Below, in pieces: positions 7,292 through 16,222 of a stretch of DNA of 64,000 nucleotides; the stretch's first letter is position 1; every line of letters begins with the position of its first letter. The notes under the pieces are model-generated. The model ran no database searches. It saw nothing but the letters and a program-made list of their open reading frames with translations, and had not been told where the DNA came from. A program made the position numbers and the translations under genes. The stretch is from positions 1-64,000 of the forward strand of contig DATBRC010000049.1 in the NCBI GenBank assembly GCA_036560485.1, written 5' to 3'. Source of the DNA: DATBRC01 sp036560485 (GTDB taxonomy: Bacteria; Pseudomonadota; Gammaproteobacteria; Burkholderiales; Burkholderiaceae_D).

Positions 7292-9625
7292 CTATTCTGT
7301 ATTACCGGCCGGCACGAGAATTTCCCGATTGCCATTAGATTGCATTGTTGAAACCAAACCGCTCTGTTCCATTTGTTCCAGCAAGCGTGCTGCGCGATTG
7401 TAGCCGATGCGCAAATGACGCTGCACCAGCGAGATGGACGCACGGCGATTTTTCAACACGATCGCAACTGCCTGATCGTACAGTGCATCTGCCTCACCAC
7501 CACCGGCACCTTCAATGCCCGGCAAGCCATCAACGCCATCTTCCGATACACCGCCTTCCAGGATGCCTTCAATATAATTCGGTTCCCCTTGCGCCTTCAG
7601 GTGCTCGACCACGCGATGCACTTCATCATCCGATACAAACGCACCATGCACACGCACCGGCAATCCCGTCCCCGGCGGCATGTACAGCATGTCACCCATG
7701 CCGAGCAAGGTTTCTGCCCCCATTTGATCCAGGATCGTGCGTGAATCAATTTTACTGCTGACCTGGAATGCGATGCGCGTCGGGATATTGGCTTTTATCA
7801 AACCTGTGATGACATCGACCGATGGGCGCTGCGTCGCAAGGATCAAATGGATGCCGGCAGCACGTGCTTTTTGCGCAATCCGTGCAATCAACTCTTCGAC
7901 CTTCTTGCCGACCACCATCATCAAATCCGCCAACTCGTCGATGATGATGACAATGGTCGGCAGCTTCTCAAGCGGCTCCGGCGCATCGGGTGTCAGGCTG
8001 AACGGATTCGGGATTTTTTGTTCGTGCTTATCTGCGTCTTCAATCTTGTGGTTGTAACCATGCAGATTACGCACGCCGAGTTTGCTCATCAGCTTGTAGC
8101 GGCGCTCCATCTCAGCCACTGCCCAATTCAGCGCGTGCCCGGCTTGCCGCATGTCAGTGACGACTGGCGCCAGCAAATGTGGAATGCCTTCATAGACAGA
8201 CATTTCCAGCATTTTCGGATCGATCAAAATCAAACGCACCTGGTTCGGATCGGCCTTGTACAGCAACGACAGAATAGTCGCATTAATGCCGACCGATTTA
8301 CCGGAACCGGTGGTACCTGCAACCAGCAAGTGCGGCATCTTGGCGAGATCCGCCACAATCGGATGACCGGCGATATCTTTACCTAATGCGATGGTCAAAC
8401 TGGAGCTGCTGTCGTTATAAATTTTAGAACTCAATATCTCTGTCAAGCGCACGATCTGGCGTTTCGGATTCGGCAGCTCCAAGCCCATGTAATTCTTGCC
8501 TGGGATCGTTTCGACCACGCGAATCGAGGTCAGCGATAACGAACGTGCCAAGTCTCTTCCGAGACCGACGATTTGACTACCTTTGACACCGACGGCAGGT
8601 TCAATCTCATATCGCGTAATCACCGGACCCGGATAGGCTGCGACCACTTTCACCTCAATGCCAAAATCGGATAATTTTTTCTCGATCAATCGGCTGGTGA
8701 ATTCCAGCGTTTCTATGCTGACGGTTTCTTGCGACACTGGCGCATCATCCAGCAAGGATAAGGGCGGCAGATTCGTGTCAGGCAGATCGGTGAAGAGCGA
8801 GACTTGCCGCTCTTTCTCGACCCGTTCCGATTTCGGCACCACCACTACTTGCGGCTCGATCCTGATCGGCGTCGTATGTTCTACTTTTGCACGCTCTTGC
8901 ACGACGATTTCTTCACGCTTCACGGCTGCGACCTGGCCAACTTTACGGTCTTCACGAGTCGCGTATAAATTCTTGATGCCGTCGATAATGATTTCAATCG
9001 CCCCGCCGATTTTTTCAGCAACCGCTAACCACGACACATGAAAAAACAGACTGAAGCCGAGGCCAAATAACATGAGCAACAACAAGGTTGAACCGGTAAA
9101 TCCCAATACGTTCTGTGCTGCGCCGCCGATCATTTCACCCAACACACCACCGGGCGCACGCGGCAATTGCGCTTTCAGGCTGTACATACGCAGGTATTCC
9201 AAGCCTACGCTGCCGATCATCATGAATGCGAAACCTGTCCAGCGGATCAATCCTTCCTGATGATGTTCCTGTTCAGGCTCTTTTTTCAGAATATATTTTT
9301 GCGACAGTTGCCGATAACCGCGCCACACCGATCGCAGCAATGACACGCACCACCACCACGCCGAAAAGCCAAACACATAGAGCAATACATCCGCCAGCCA
9401 TGCGCCCGCACGTCCGCCCCAATTATGCAACTTAGGCACCACACTGGCGTGCGACCAAGCTGGATCGAGCTTGGAATAACTCAGGAAAATCAGAACCAAA
9501 TAAAGTGTAACGCCGGCAACTGCAATCCAGCGTGCCTCGGATAAAAGGCGCACGAGACGGCTCGGTAACGGCTGATCGGCTGCCGGTGGGGTTTTACGGT
9601 TATAAGCGGGTGCTGTTCTGGTCAT
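7292..9625 (-). CDS. ftsK: DNA translocase FtsK
   Basis: 777 residues from the ATG giving MTRTAPAYNRKTPP; a TTG eight codons earlier is less likely. About four membrane segments lie in residues ~30-210 (e.g. WIAVAGVTLYLVLIFLSY, GSTLLLLMLFGLGFSLFF), then a short linker (~230-290). The RecA-like motor carries Walker A GTTGSGKS near residue 440 and Walker B IVIIIDELADLMM. The winged-helix gamma domain at the C-terminus (SISLVQRHLRIGYNRAARLL) reads KOPS sites. FtsK works at the division septum, moving chromosome ends and activating XerCD at dif. The linker is much shorter than in E. coli FtsK, similar to SpoIIIE-like forms. It starts the ftsK-lolA-rarA-serS run and is divergent from trxB. Confidence 0.96.
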   Translation of the reverse strand: MTRTAPAYNRKTPPAADQPLPSRLVRLLSEARWIAVAGVTLYLVLIFLSYSKLDPAWSHASVVPKLHNWGGRAGAWLADVLLYVFGFSAWWWCVSLLRSVWRGYRQLSQKYILKKEPEQEHHQEGLIRWTGFAFMMIGSVGLEYLRMYSLKAQLPRAPGGVLGEMIGGAAQNVLGFTGSTLLLLMLFGLGFSLFFHVSWLAVAEKIGGAIEIIIDGIKNLYATREDRKVGQVAAVKREEIVVQERAKVEHTTPIRIEPQVVVVPKSERVEKERQVSLFTDLPDTNLPPLSLLDDAPVSQETVSIETLEFTSRLIEKKLSDFGIEVKVVAAYPGPVITRYEIEPAVGVKGSQIVGLGRDLARSLSLTSIRVVETIPGKNYMGLELPNPKRQIVRLTEILSSKIYNDSSSSLTIALGKDIAGHPIVADLAKMPHLLVAGTTGSGKSVGINATILSLLYKADPNQVRLILIDPKMLEMSVYEGIPHLLAPVVTDMRQAGHALNWAVAEMERRYKLMSKLGVRNLHGYNHKIEDADKHEQKIPNPFSLTPDAPEPLEKLPTIVIIIDELADLMMVVGKKVEELIARIAQKARAAGIHLILATQRPSVDVITGLIKANIPTRIAFQVSSKIDSRTILDQMGAETLLGMGDMLYMPPGTGLPVRVHGAFVSDDEVHRVVEHLKAQGEPNYIEGILEGGVSEDGVDGLPGIEGAGGGEADALYDQAVAIVLKNRRASISLVQRHLRIGYNRAARLLEQMEQSGLVSTMQSNGNREILVPAGNTE

Positions 9626-9866
9626 AGATCGATATTGTTCAAGGTACAAGTATTTTGCCTGTTATAGAGGCAACCCTGCATGTTCGTCTATAATCTTAAC
9701 CAGTTTTCGGGGCGTAATACTGAATAATTATTGCTTCAGTTGAAATTTCGCCAGTTGGCTTCATGTACAAGCTGTTCAGTACAACAGTTTTGCCCAAATT
9801 AGCCTTTGTTTTTGTCAGTTTTGCAGCACCAATACGACCAAATATTTTTTACTTCTGAAACCTTCT

Positions 9867-10823
9867 ATGTCCACTCCAAAACACGCTCGCGTTTTAATCC
9901 TCGGTTCCGGTCCTGCCGGTTATAGTGCAGCAGTCTACGCGGCGCGCGCCAATTTAAAACCGGTACTGGTTACCGGCGTCGAACAAGGCGGTCAATTGAT
10001 GACCACCACCGATGTGGAAAACTGGCCGGGCGACCCGATGGGCGTGCAAGGGCCGGAGTTGATGCAGCGTTTGTTGCAGCATGCAGAACGCTTCAATACC
10101 GAAATCATTTTCGACCATATTCACACCACGCATTTGAATGAAAAACCGATCCGTTTGATCGGCGATTCCGGCGTGTATACCTGCGATTCGCTGATCATCG
10201 CAACCGGCGCATCGGCACAGTATCTCGGCATTCCATCGGAAGAAGCATTCATGGGCAAGGGCGTGTCGGCTTGCGCAACCTGCGATGGCTTCTTTTATCG
10301 CGGGCAGGAAGTCGCCGTGGTTGGTGGCGGCAATACCGCTGTCGAAGAAGCTTTGTACCTGTCCAACATCGCGACCAAAGTCACGGTCGTGCATCGTCGC
10401 GACAAGTTCCGTGCCGAACCGATTTTGATCGACCGCCTGATGGCCAAAGTCGCGGAAGGAAAAATCGAAGTCAAATGGAATCACACACTCGATGAAGTCG
10501 TTGGCGACAACAGCGGCGTGACCGGCATCAAGATCAAATCGACGGTTGATGGCAAGATTTCGCCAATCACGGTGCATGGTCTCTTTATCGCGATTGGCCA
10601 CAAACCCAATACCGGCATTTTTGAGGGGCAGCTCGATATGCATAACGGCTACATCAAAACCAAAGGTGGTTTGGAAGGCATGGCAACTGCAACCAACGTA
10701 CAAGGCGTATTCGCTGCCGGCGATGTGCAGGACCATGTATATCGCCAAGCGGTGACCAGCGCAGGAACAGGCTGCATGGCAGCACTCGATGCACAACGAT
10801 ATCTGGAAAGTTTGGAAGGGTAA
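9867..10823 (+). CDS. trxB: thioredoxin reductase
   Basis: 318 residues, normal length. The N-terminal FAD site is LILGSGPAGYSAAVYAAR. The redox-active pair is Cys136-Cys139 in ACATCDGFF. The NADPH site is VVGGGNTAVEEALYL with HRRDKFRAEP. The C-terminal FAD contact is GVFAAGDVQDHVYRQAVTSAG. The cytoplasmic homodimer reduces thioredoxin with NADPH. No strong ribosome binding site is seen. The 240-bp divergent gap with ftsK holds TATAAT at 9689-9694, a possible -10 without a clear -35. Confidence 0.97.
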   Translation: MSTPKHARVLILGSGPAGYSAAVYAARANLKPVLVTGVEQGGQLMTTTDVENWPGDPMGVQGPELMQRLLQHAERFNTEIIFDHIHTTHLNEKPIRLIGDSGVYTCDSLIIATGASAQYLGIPSEEAFMGKGVSACATCDGFFYRGQEVAVVGGGNTAVEEALYLSNIATKVTVVHRRDKFRAEPILIDRLMAKVAEGKIEVKWNHTLDEVVGDNSGVTGIKIKSTVDGKISPITVHGLFIAIGHKPNTGIFEGQLDMHNGYIKTKGGLEGMATATNVQGVFAAGDVQDHVYRQAVTSAGTGCMAALDAQRYLESLEG

Positions 10824-10849
10824 TAAGTACGCACCACAAATATTAAACT

Positions 10850-10931
10850 CGTCGTTCCCGCGTAGGCGGGAATCCATACTGAATTCGATTGATTTACCTC
10901 CCAATGGATTCCCGCCTACGCGGGAACGACG
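10850..10931. repeat. palindromic intergenic repeat (CGTCGTTCCCGCG family)
   Basis: Perfect 28-bp inverted arms at 10850-10877 and 10904-10931 with a 26-nt loop. Each arm contains TTCCCGC...GCGGGAA. It is the same type as 53797-53877. It lies just after trxB and before the Smr gene and could fold in the trxB transcript. Confidence 0.85.
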
Positions 10932-10979
10932 GAGAATTTTAGATATCTGAATAACGTATGCCTCCAAAAATGGTTCGCC

Positions 10980-11618
10980 ATGCCCAATTCCATCAAAGAC
11001 TTCGCTGCCCTCAAAGCACTGAGCAAACAACTCAAAGCGCAGGACGAAGCGCGCAAACTCGCTGAAGCAGAACGCCAGCGTCGAGAGCAGGAAGCGCAAC
11101 GCGAAGCAGAAGTGTTCCGTCGCAGTATCGGGGATGTTGAACCGTTACCTGCACCGAACAAAACCGTTCTCAAAACACCACCACCTCTTCCCATTCCACG
11201 CCAGCATCTTGCCGATGAGCGCGCCGCGTTGGCAGAATCGTTATCGGATGAATTTACGTTAGAGACCTTGCTTGATAGTGACGAAGCGCTCAGCTTTGCA
11301 CGCAACGGCATCGGACCGGACGTGATGCGTAAATTACGGCGCGGTCATTGGGTGATTCAGGATCAACTGGATTTGCATGGTTTGCGCACTGATGAAGCGC
11401 GTGTGGCGTTGGCGGAATTTTTACGGGATGCGGGCAAGCGGGGATTGCGTTGTGTGCGGGTGATTCATGGGAAGGGGTTGGGGTCTGTGAATAAAGAGCC
11501 TGTACTCAAGAATAAAGTGCGGAATTGGTTGGTGCAGAAGAATGAGGTGATGGCGTTTTGTCAGGCTAAGGCGGCGGATGGTGGGGCGGGGGCGTTGGTG
11601 GTTTTGTTGAAGGCTTAA
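10980..11618 (+). CDS. Smr-domain protein
   Basis: 212 residues. The N-terminal ~60 residues are a charged helix (LKALSKQLKAQDEARKLAEA). A Pro-rich linker follows (LPAPNKTVLKTPPPLPIPRQ). The Smr domain is in the C-terminal ~90 residues: LDLHGLRTDEARVAL holds the LDLHG motif, and VIHGKG is the second conserved HGxG element. Smr domains of MutS2 and of stand-alone proteins like this (SmrA/YdaL/YfcN type) cut nicked or structured nucleic acid. The role here is inferred only from the family. The 3' end is rich in G on the coding strand. The gene converges with the membrane protein at 11658. Confidence 0.88.
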   Translation: MPNSIKDFAALKALSKQLKAQDEARKLAEAERQRREQEAQREAEVFRRSIGDVEPLPAPNKTVLKTPPPLPIPRQHLADERAALAESLSDEFTLETLLDSDEALSFARNGIGPDVMRKLRRGHWVIQDQLDLHGLRTDEARVALAEFLRDAGKRGLRCVRVIHGKGLGSVNKEPVLKNKVRNWLVQKNEVMAFCQAKAADGGAGALVVLLKA

Positions 11619-11657
11619 AAATACGAAGCCACAAAAGCACGTTCACACTACCTGCCC

Positions 11658-12176
11658 CTAAGAATTTGGCAGAACTCGTTGAAATGTGAGCTTTGGTAGC
11701 CACATGTCCGGATCACCCTTAGTCACTCCCGAGGCCAAACTAAGTCGTCCAGCATGCATTGCGAGACGCCATTCTACTTGTGAGGCATTGATCGGTCTGA
11801 ACAAAATGTAGAAGTCACCTGAACGTTGCCAATTTCCCTTAACATCAATGCCATCACAAGCATTGCCGCTGCACCGATACTGGCCATCCGACAGCAGCAC
11901 AAGATTAGATGAACCATCCTGCCATGTACCAGTTAACTCGGATGTGTTCCGAACCAAAGGGTTCCAGTCGATTGACTCTTCATTTAAGTTGGCCACACCG
12001 ACCATTACGAGAAAAAACATCAATACACCACTTAAAACAATAAGTGTTGTCCTGCGTGGTTTTCCCAAAACTCCTCTGAAAAACAAGACTACTGATAGTA
12101 TCGAGAGAGCGACGAATCCGGCGCTTGCGATCAAGTAGCCAAATGGAATTGCAGTGCGGAATACGAATATTTCCAT
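11658..12176 (-). CDS. hypothetical membrane-anchored protein, 172 aa
   Basis: Two membrane segments in the first ~65 residues (IPFGYLIASAGFVALSILSVVLFF and TTLIVLSGVLMFFLVMVGVA), then a ~105-residue soluble domain. The soluble part has TGTWQDGSSNLVLLSDGQYRC and CDGIDVKGNWQRSGDFYILF, a pattern like small beta-barrel lipocalin-type folds (GTW...L...DG.Y). The fold is a guess from that pattern and no family is identified. It lies between the Smr gene and glnB, with 22 bases to the glnB stop. Confidence 0.65.
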   Translation of the reverse strand: MEIFVFRTAIPFGYLIASAGFVALSILSVVLFFRGVLGKPRRTTLIVLSGVLMFFLVMVGVANLNEESIDWNPLVRNTSELTGTWQDGSSNLVLLSDGQYRCSGNACDGIDVKGNWQRSGDFYILFRPINASQVEWRLAMHAGRLSLASGVTKGDPDMWLPKLTFQRVLPNS

Positions 12177-12198
12177 GCCAGTGCGTTAGCTAATTACA

Positions 12199-12537
12199 TT
12201 AAACCGCATCCGCCCCAGTCTCACCCGTACGAATCCGAATAACCTGCTCAACACTACGCACGAAAATCTTGCCGTCGCCGATCTTGCCGGTGCGTGCTGC
12301 CTTGATAATCGCATCGACAGCCGCGTCAGTCACCTTGTCATCAACCACCGCTTCCACTTTTACCTTTGGCAGGAAGTCGACCACGTATTCCGCACCGCGA
12401 TACAGTTCGGTGTGGCCTTTTTGACGACCGAAGCCTTTTACTTCGGTGACGGTCAGGCCGGTTACGCCGACTTCGGCCAAGACTTCACGGACTTCGTCGA
12501 GTTTGAATGGTTTGATGATGGCGGTGATTTGTTTCAT
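12199..12537 (-). CDS. glnB: nitrogen regulatory protein P-II
   Basis: 112 residues, exact family length. MKQITAIIKPFKLDEVREVL is the PII start. Tyr51 sits in the T-loop (ELYRGAEY), the uridylylation site for GlnD. The B-loop/ATP region is TGKIGDGKIFV, with the C-loop RIRTGE. The trimer senses 2-oxoglutarate and ATP/ADP and controls GlnE, NtrB and other partners. It is named glnB rather than glnK because no amtB is adjacent and it lies beside nadE, an arrangement seen in other betaproteobacteria. A GGAGCAGAC site precedes the ATG. Confidence 0.9.
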   Translation of the reverse strand: MKQITAIIKPFKLDEVREVLAEVGVTGLTVTEVKGFGRQKGHTELYRGAEYVVDFLPKVKVEAVVDDKVTDAAVDAIIKAARTGKIGDGKIFVRSVEQVIRIRTGETGADAV

Positions 12538-13353
12538 GTCTGCTCCTGATTGAGATTTGGTTTATTGTTTGGAAGATATGTTTAGTGGATAACCTGAAGG
12601 ATACTATTTTTTTGGGGGTGTGGCACGGATTTGGAGTTATTACAGTACTTCTGGGACTAATACGTTATTTTCTTCGGACGGGCATGCCGGGAGTAGCCCG
12701 GCGGCTAGTTACCTTTTTTGCTTCGCCAAAAAAGGTAACCCAAAAAAGGCGACCGCACAGCCGCTGCCCTTCGGGTTCCCGACAAAGCGACGCGCCAAGC
12801 GGGAAACGAAACCAACTCGCTTCCCTTGCAGGGCGCATATCCGCTTGCAAGCGGATACCGTTACGCAGGCGCGGTGCATGCACCGCGAAACCCCTGCTCC
12901 ACCTCAAACATGTTTCGTTTCTTATCCGCTTGACACATCACTTTGTCGGCAGCGTCTCAAGCGGAACTTCTAAAAACCAACCCAAAAAACAAGTAGTGCT
13001 ATCGCTGCACTTCGTAAGTGCGAGGGTTTCAGGTTTTGCTTTTTTGATTTTGTTTTGCTGTTGACGTTAAACCCTTGGCGAAGCGCCGCAAGAGAATGGA
13101 TTCAAGTGGATAAAGAAGCGAAACATGTCTGAGCGTAGCGAGTTGGTTTCGCTTCCCACTTGAGTCCGTTCTCTTGCGGGAAGCCGAAGGCCGCTTTGCA
13201 GGGCCGCCTTTTCTTGGGTTACTTTCTTTTGGCGGAGCAAAAGAAAGTAACTCGTCCGCCGGGACGAGACCCGGCTTGTATCCACGGAGCGCGCACCACG
13301 CTATGCGACGAACGCCACTGGGTTCCAGCGTTCGCTGGAACGACAAATCTAAA
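12538..13353. other. repeat-rich intergenic region between glnB and nadE
   Basis: About 815 bases with no credible gene. Several short open frames exist on both strands, but all are made by the inverted repeats and have low-complexity, Lys/Arg/Pro-rich products. It contains two facing copies of a hairpin-headed repeat (12708-12960 and ~13075-13251) and a half palindrome TTCCAGCGTTCGCTGGAA at 13322-13339. Confidence 0.8.
12708..13251. repeat. pair of inverted copies of a hairpin-headed repeat
   Basis: The left copy starts with a perfect 12-bp hairpin (GTTACCTTTTTT, loop GCTTCGCC, 12708-12739). The right copy ends with a perfect 13-bp hairpin (GTTACTTTCTTTT/AAAAGAAAGTAAC, 13218-13251) whose loop reads GCTCCGCC on the minus strand. 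Between them, GCGAAACCAACTCGCT (minus strand, ~13134-13155) matches ACGAAACCAACTCGCT (~12804), and AGACATGTTTCGCTTCTT (minus) matches AAACATGTTTCGTTTCTT (~12906). The repeat units are therefore in opposite orientation, and the left one carries an extra ~60 nt. Such TTACTTTCTTTT repeats are common between genes in Burkholderiales and Xanthomonadales. Function is unknown. Confidence 0.75.
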
Positions 13354-14967
13354 TCACTCCCGAAACTTGGAAGTAATCGGATACCTCCAATCCCTCCCAA
13401 ACGCCCGATGCGTAACCCGAATCCCCACCGGCGACTGCCGCCTCTTGTACTCATTAATCTTGATCAACCGCGTCACCCGCTCAACATCTTCCGATCGATA
13501 ACCGGCAGCGAGAATTTCCGCAATGCTGTGATTCTCTTCCATATACATCTGCATAATCCCATCCAACACTTCATACGGCGGCAACGAATCCTGATCCGTC
13601 TGATCAGGCCGCAACTCCGCAGAAGGAGCACGCGTCAGAATGCGTGTCGGGATCACTTCAGAAATGGAATTCCGATACGCGCACAACCGATACACCAACG
13701 TCTTCGCAATATCCTTAATCACCGCAAACCCGCCCGCCATGTCGCCATACAACGTGCAATACCCCACTGCCATCTCGCTCTTGTTCCCTGTCGTCAGAAC
13801 AATCGAGCCAAACTTGTTCGACAATGCCATCATGATGGTGCCGCGAATGCGCGCCTGGATATTTTCCTCAGTGGCGTCTATCGGCAAACCGTCGAACTCC
13901 TTTGCCAATGTATGGTTAAAAGCGGTAAAGCATTCATTGATCGATATTTCGTCATAACGCACACCGACACGCTTGATCATGTCGCGCGAATCGATCCAGG
14001 AAATCTCTGCCGTGTATGGCGACGGCATCATCACCGCGCGCACTTTATCCGCACCCAATGCATCGACCGCAACCGCCAGAGTCAATGCAGAATCAACACC
14101 ACCCGACAAACCGATCAGCACGCTGGGAAATCCATTCTTGCCGATGTAGTCACGTACGCCAAGCACGAGCGCTTTGTAGACTTGCGCCTCAACCGACAAC
14201 TCCGGCGGCACTGTCGTTTTGCGCGGCTGCGCGCCATCGAATTCAACGATCTGCATGTCTTCTTCGAAGTGCTTTAATTGTGCGCAAATCGTCCCAGTCT
14301 GATCCATCACGAAGGAGTTGCCATCGAAGATCAGCTCATCCTGCCCACCGACCAGATTCGCATACACCAGACTCAAACCTTGTGCAGTCACATTGGTACG
14401 CATCACGTCGTAACGCAGATGCTGTTTATTCATGTGATACGGTGAACCGTTCGGCACCAGCAATACTTGTGCGCCAGCTGCTTTGGCTTTTGCAGGCGTA
14501 TGCGATGACCACGTATCTTCGCAAATATTGATGCCGAATTTGACGCCTTTTACATCGAACACGAACGACTCATGCGATGAGGAAAAATAGCGTTTCTCAT
14601 CGAACACAGTGTCATTCGGCAAATCGCTTTTGCAATAGGTGCCGATCACTTTGCCGTTGACGATGACTGATGCCGCGTTGTAGCGCATACCGTCTCGTAT
14701 AGTTGGATGACCAACCACCACGTACACATCTTTCAGCGAAGACAGTTCCGCAGCGAGCGCATCAACGGCTTCCGCTGTTTTTGCGTAGAATGATTGGCGC
14801 AGCAATAAATCTTCCGGCGGATAGCCGACCAGGGATAATTCCGGCGTCAGCACAATATCTGCGCCCTGCGCGGCGGCACGGCGCGAAAAATCAACGATCC
14901 TGACGCGGTTGCCGGCAAGGTCTCCGACGGTGCTGTTAATTTGAGCGATGGCTACTTTGACTGTCAT
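13354..14967 (-). CDS. nadE: NAD+ synthase (glutamine-hydrolysing)
   Basis: 537 residues, two domains. Residues ~1-260 form a nitrilase-type glutaminase: Glu in TPELSLVGYPPEDLLL, Lys in TYCKSDLPNDTVFDE, and the nucleophilic Cys in GINICEDTWS. Residues ~270-537 form the ATP-pyrophosphatase NAD synthase: P-loop GLSGGVDSALTLAVAVDALG, then TTGNKSEMAVGYCTLYGDMAGG. It converts deamido-NAD, ATP and glutamine to NAD+. The two-domain form explains why the length is about twice that of the ammonia-dependent enzyme. Its start codon is only 26 bases from the divergent FemAB-like gene's start. Confidence 0.96.
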   Translation of the reverse strand: MTVKVAIAQINSTVGDLAGNRVRIVDFSRRAAAQGADIVLTPELSLVGYPPEDLLLRQSFYAKTAEAVDALAAELSSLKDVYVVVGHPTIRDGMRYNAASVIVNGKVIGTYCKSDLPNDTVFDEKRYFSSSHESFVFDVKGVKFGINICEDTWSSHTPAKAKAAGAQVLLVPNGSPYHMNKQHLRYDVMRTNVTAQGLSLVYANLVGGQDELIFDGNSFVMDQTGTICAQLKHFEEDMQIVEFDGAQPRKTTVPPELSVEAQVYKALVLGVRDYIGKNGFPSVLIGLSGGVDSALTLAVAVDALGADKVRAVMMPSPYTAEISWIDSRDMIKRVGVRYDEISINECFTAFNHTLAKEFDGLPIDATEENIQARIRGTIMMALSNKFGSIVLTTGNKSEMAVGYCTLYGDMAGGFAVIKDIAKTLVYRLCAYRNSISEVIPTRILTRAPSAELRPDQTDQDSLPPYEVLDGIMQMYMEENHSIAEILAAGYRSEDVERVTRLIKINEYKRRQSPVGIRVTHRAFGRDWRYPITSKFRE

Positions 14968-14993
14968 GGTAATTTTTTAGAGCTGAATCCATA

Positions 14994-16169
14994 GTGAACG
15001 AATTTACCGCAAACGAATTTACGTTAAATTATCGCACGCGAATCGTTTCTTCTCTTTCGGAGATCGGGCAACCCGCCTGGGATGAGCTGATCAGCATGCA
15101 ATCCGATGTCAATCCTTTCCTGTCGTACGCTTTTCTCGATGCGTTGCATGAAACCGGTTGTGCCTGTGCGGAAACAGGTTGGCAACCGCAATACCTGACC
15201 TTATGGCGCGGCGAGCAGTTGGAAGCTGCCCTGCCCCTGTATGCGAAATCGCATTCGTATGGCGAATATGTATTCGACTGGGCATGGGCCGATGCATATC
15301 AACGACATGGTCTTGCGTATTATCCGAAACTGTTGTCAGCCATTCCTTTCACGCCGGTTACTGGCAGTCGACTGCTCATACGCGATGCACAAGCGCAAGC
15401 CGCGCTGATCGACGCATTGCAGACTATCCAAATCGAGAGCGGCATGTCATCAACCCATATTTTGTATCCACCCGAAGCGCAGGCAACAGCACTGCATGAT
15501 GCCGGTTTCATGGTCCGCACCGGCGTGCAATTTCATTGGTTGAATGCAGGTTATGCCGATTTTGAAGAATTCCTGGAAACGCTGGATCGCAAGAAACGAA
15601 AAAACATTCGCGCCGAGCGTCGCAAGGTACACGATGCAGGCATCACCTTTCGACATGTGCGCGGCGCCGATGCAACGATTGCGGATTGGAAGTTTTTCAA
15701 CCGCTGCTATGCACATACCTATGCTGCGCATTATTCGACACCGTATTTAAATCTGGAATTTTTCCGGCGCATCGGTGCAAATATGCCGCACAACATTCTA
15801 TTGATCGTTGCCGAGCGTGATGGAAAACCGATCGCATCCTCGCTGGTGATCCACAATGAAACCACATTGTATGGGCGCTATTGGGGTGCGATTGAGGAAG
15901 TGCCTTGCCTGCATTTCGAAACCGCTTATTATCAGCCGTTGGAATTTTGCATTAAAGAAAGAGTCCAGATCTTTGAAGGCGGCGCACAGGGCGAACATAA
16001 AATGGCGCGCGGCTTTTTGCCGCAAAAAACCTGGTCGGCTCATTGGCTGGCGCATCCATCATTCTCAGAAGCAATTGAGCGCTTCTTGCAACGAGAAAAT
16101 GGCGGTATCGAAGCCTATATGGATGAGCTTAATGAGCGAAATCCATTCAGAACCGTAAAAAATAGTTAA
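14994..16169 (+). CDS. FemAB-like GNAT acyltransferase (DUF482/PF04339)
   Basis: 391 residues from a GTG. The sequence fits the family called peptidoglycan biosynthesis/recognition FemAB-like: WDELISMQSDVNPFLSYAFL near the N-terminus, VFDWAWADAYQRHGLAYYPKLLSAIPFTPVTG in the middle, then FLETLDRKKRKNIRAERRKV and the C-terminal FEGGAQGEHKMARGFLPQKTWSAHW. The fold is two GNAT-like halves. The substrate is not known for most members; the name comes from distant similarity to FemAB aminoacyl transferases. No signal peptide or membrane segment, so cytoplasmic. It is divergent from nadE and followed by the Ser/Thr kinase 53 bases later. Confidence 0.88.
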   Translation: MNEFTANEFTLNYRTRIVSSLSEIGQPAWDELISMQSDVNPFLSYAFLDALHETGCACAETGWQPQYLTLWRGEQLEAALPLYAKSHSYGEYVFDWAWADAYQRHGLAYYPKLLSAIPFTPVTGSRLLIRDAQAQAALIDALQTIQIESGMSSTHILYPPEAQATALHDAGFMVRTGVQFHWLNAGYADFEEFLETLDRKKRKNIRAERRKVHDAGITFRHVRGADATIADWKFFNRCYAHTYAAHYSTPYLNLEFFRRIGANMPHNILLIVAERDGKPIASSLVIHNETTLYGRYWGAIEEVPCLHFETAYYQPLEFCIKERVQIFEGGAQGEHKMARGFLPQKTWSAHWLAHPSFSEAIERFLQRENGGIEAYMDELNERNPFRTVKNS

Positions 16170-16222
16170 ATTACCAACAATTACTTGATAGTCTGCAAAC
16201 TCACAGGCATGCTCTTGAAAAC

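Noticed and set aside
11658..12176. Assignment of the two-helix membrane protein to a lipocalin-like family
   Set aside because: The GTW...DG.Y pattern is suggestive but too short to name a family.
12585..13285. Several open frames of 60-160 codons on both strands between glnB and nadE
   Set aside because: They lie entirely in the inverted hairpin repeats, have Lys/Arg/Pro-rich products without domain features, and lack ribosome binding sites.
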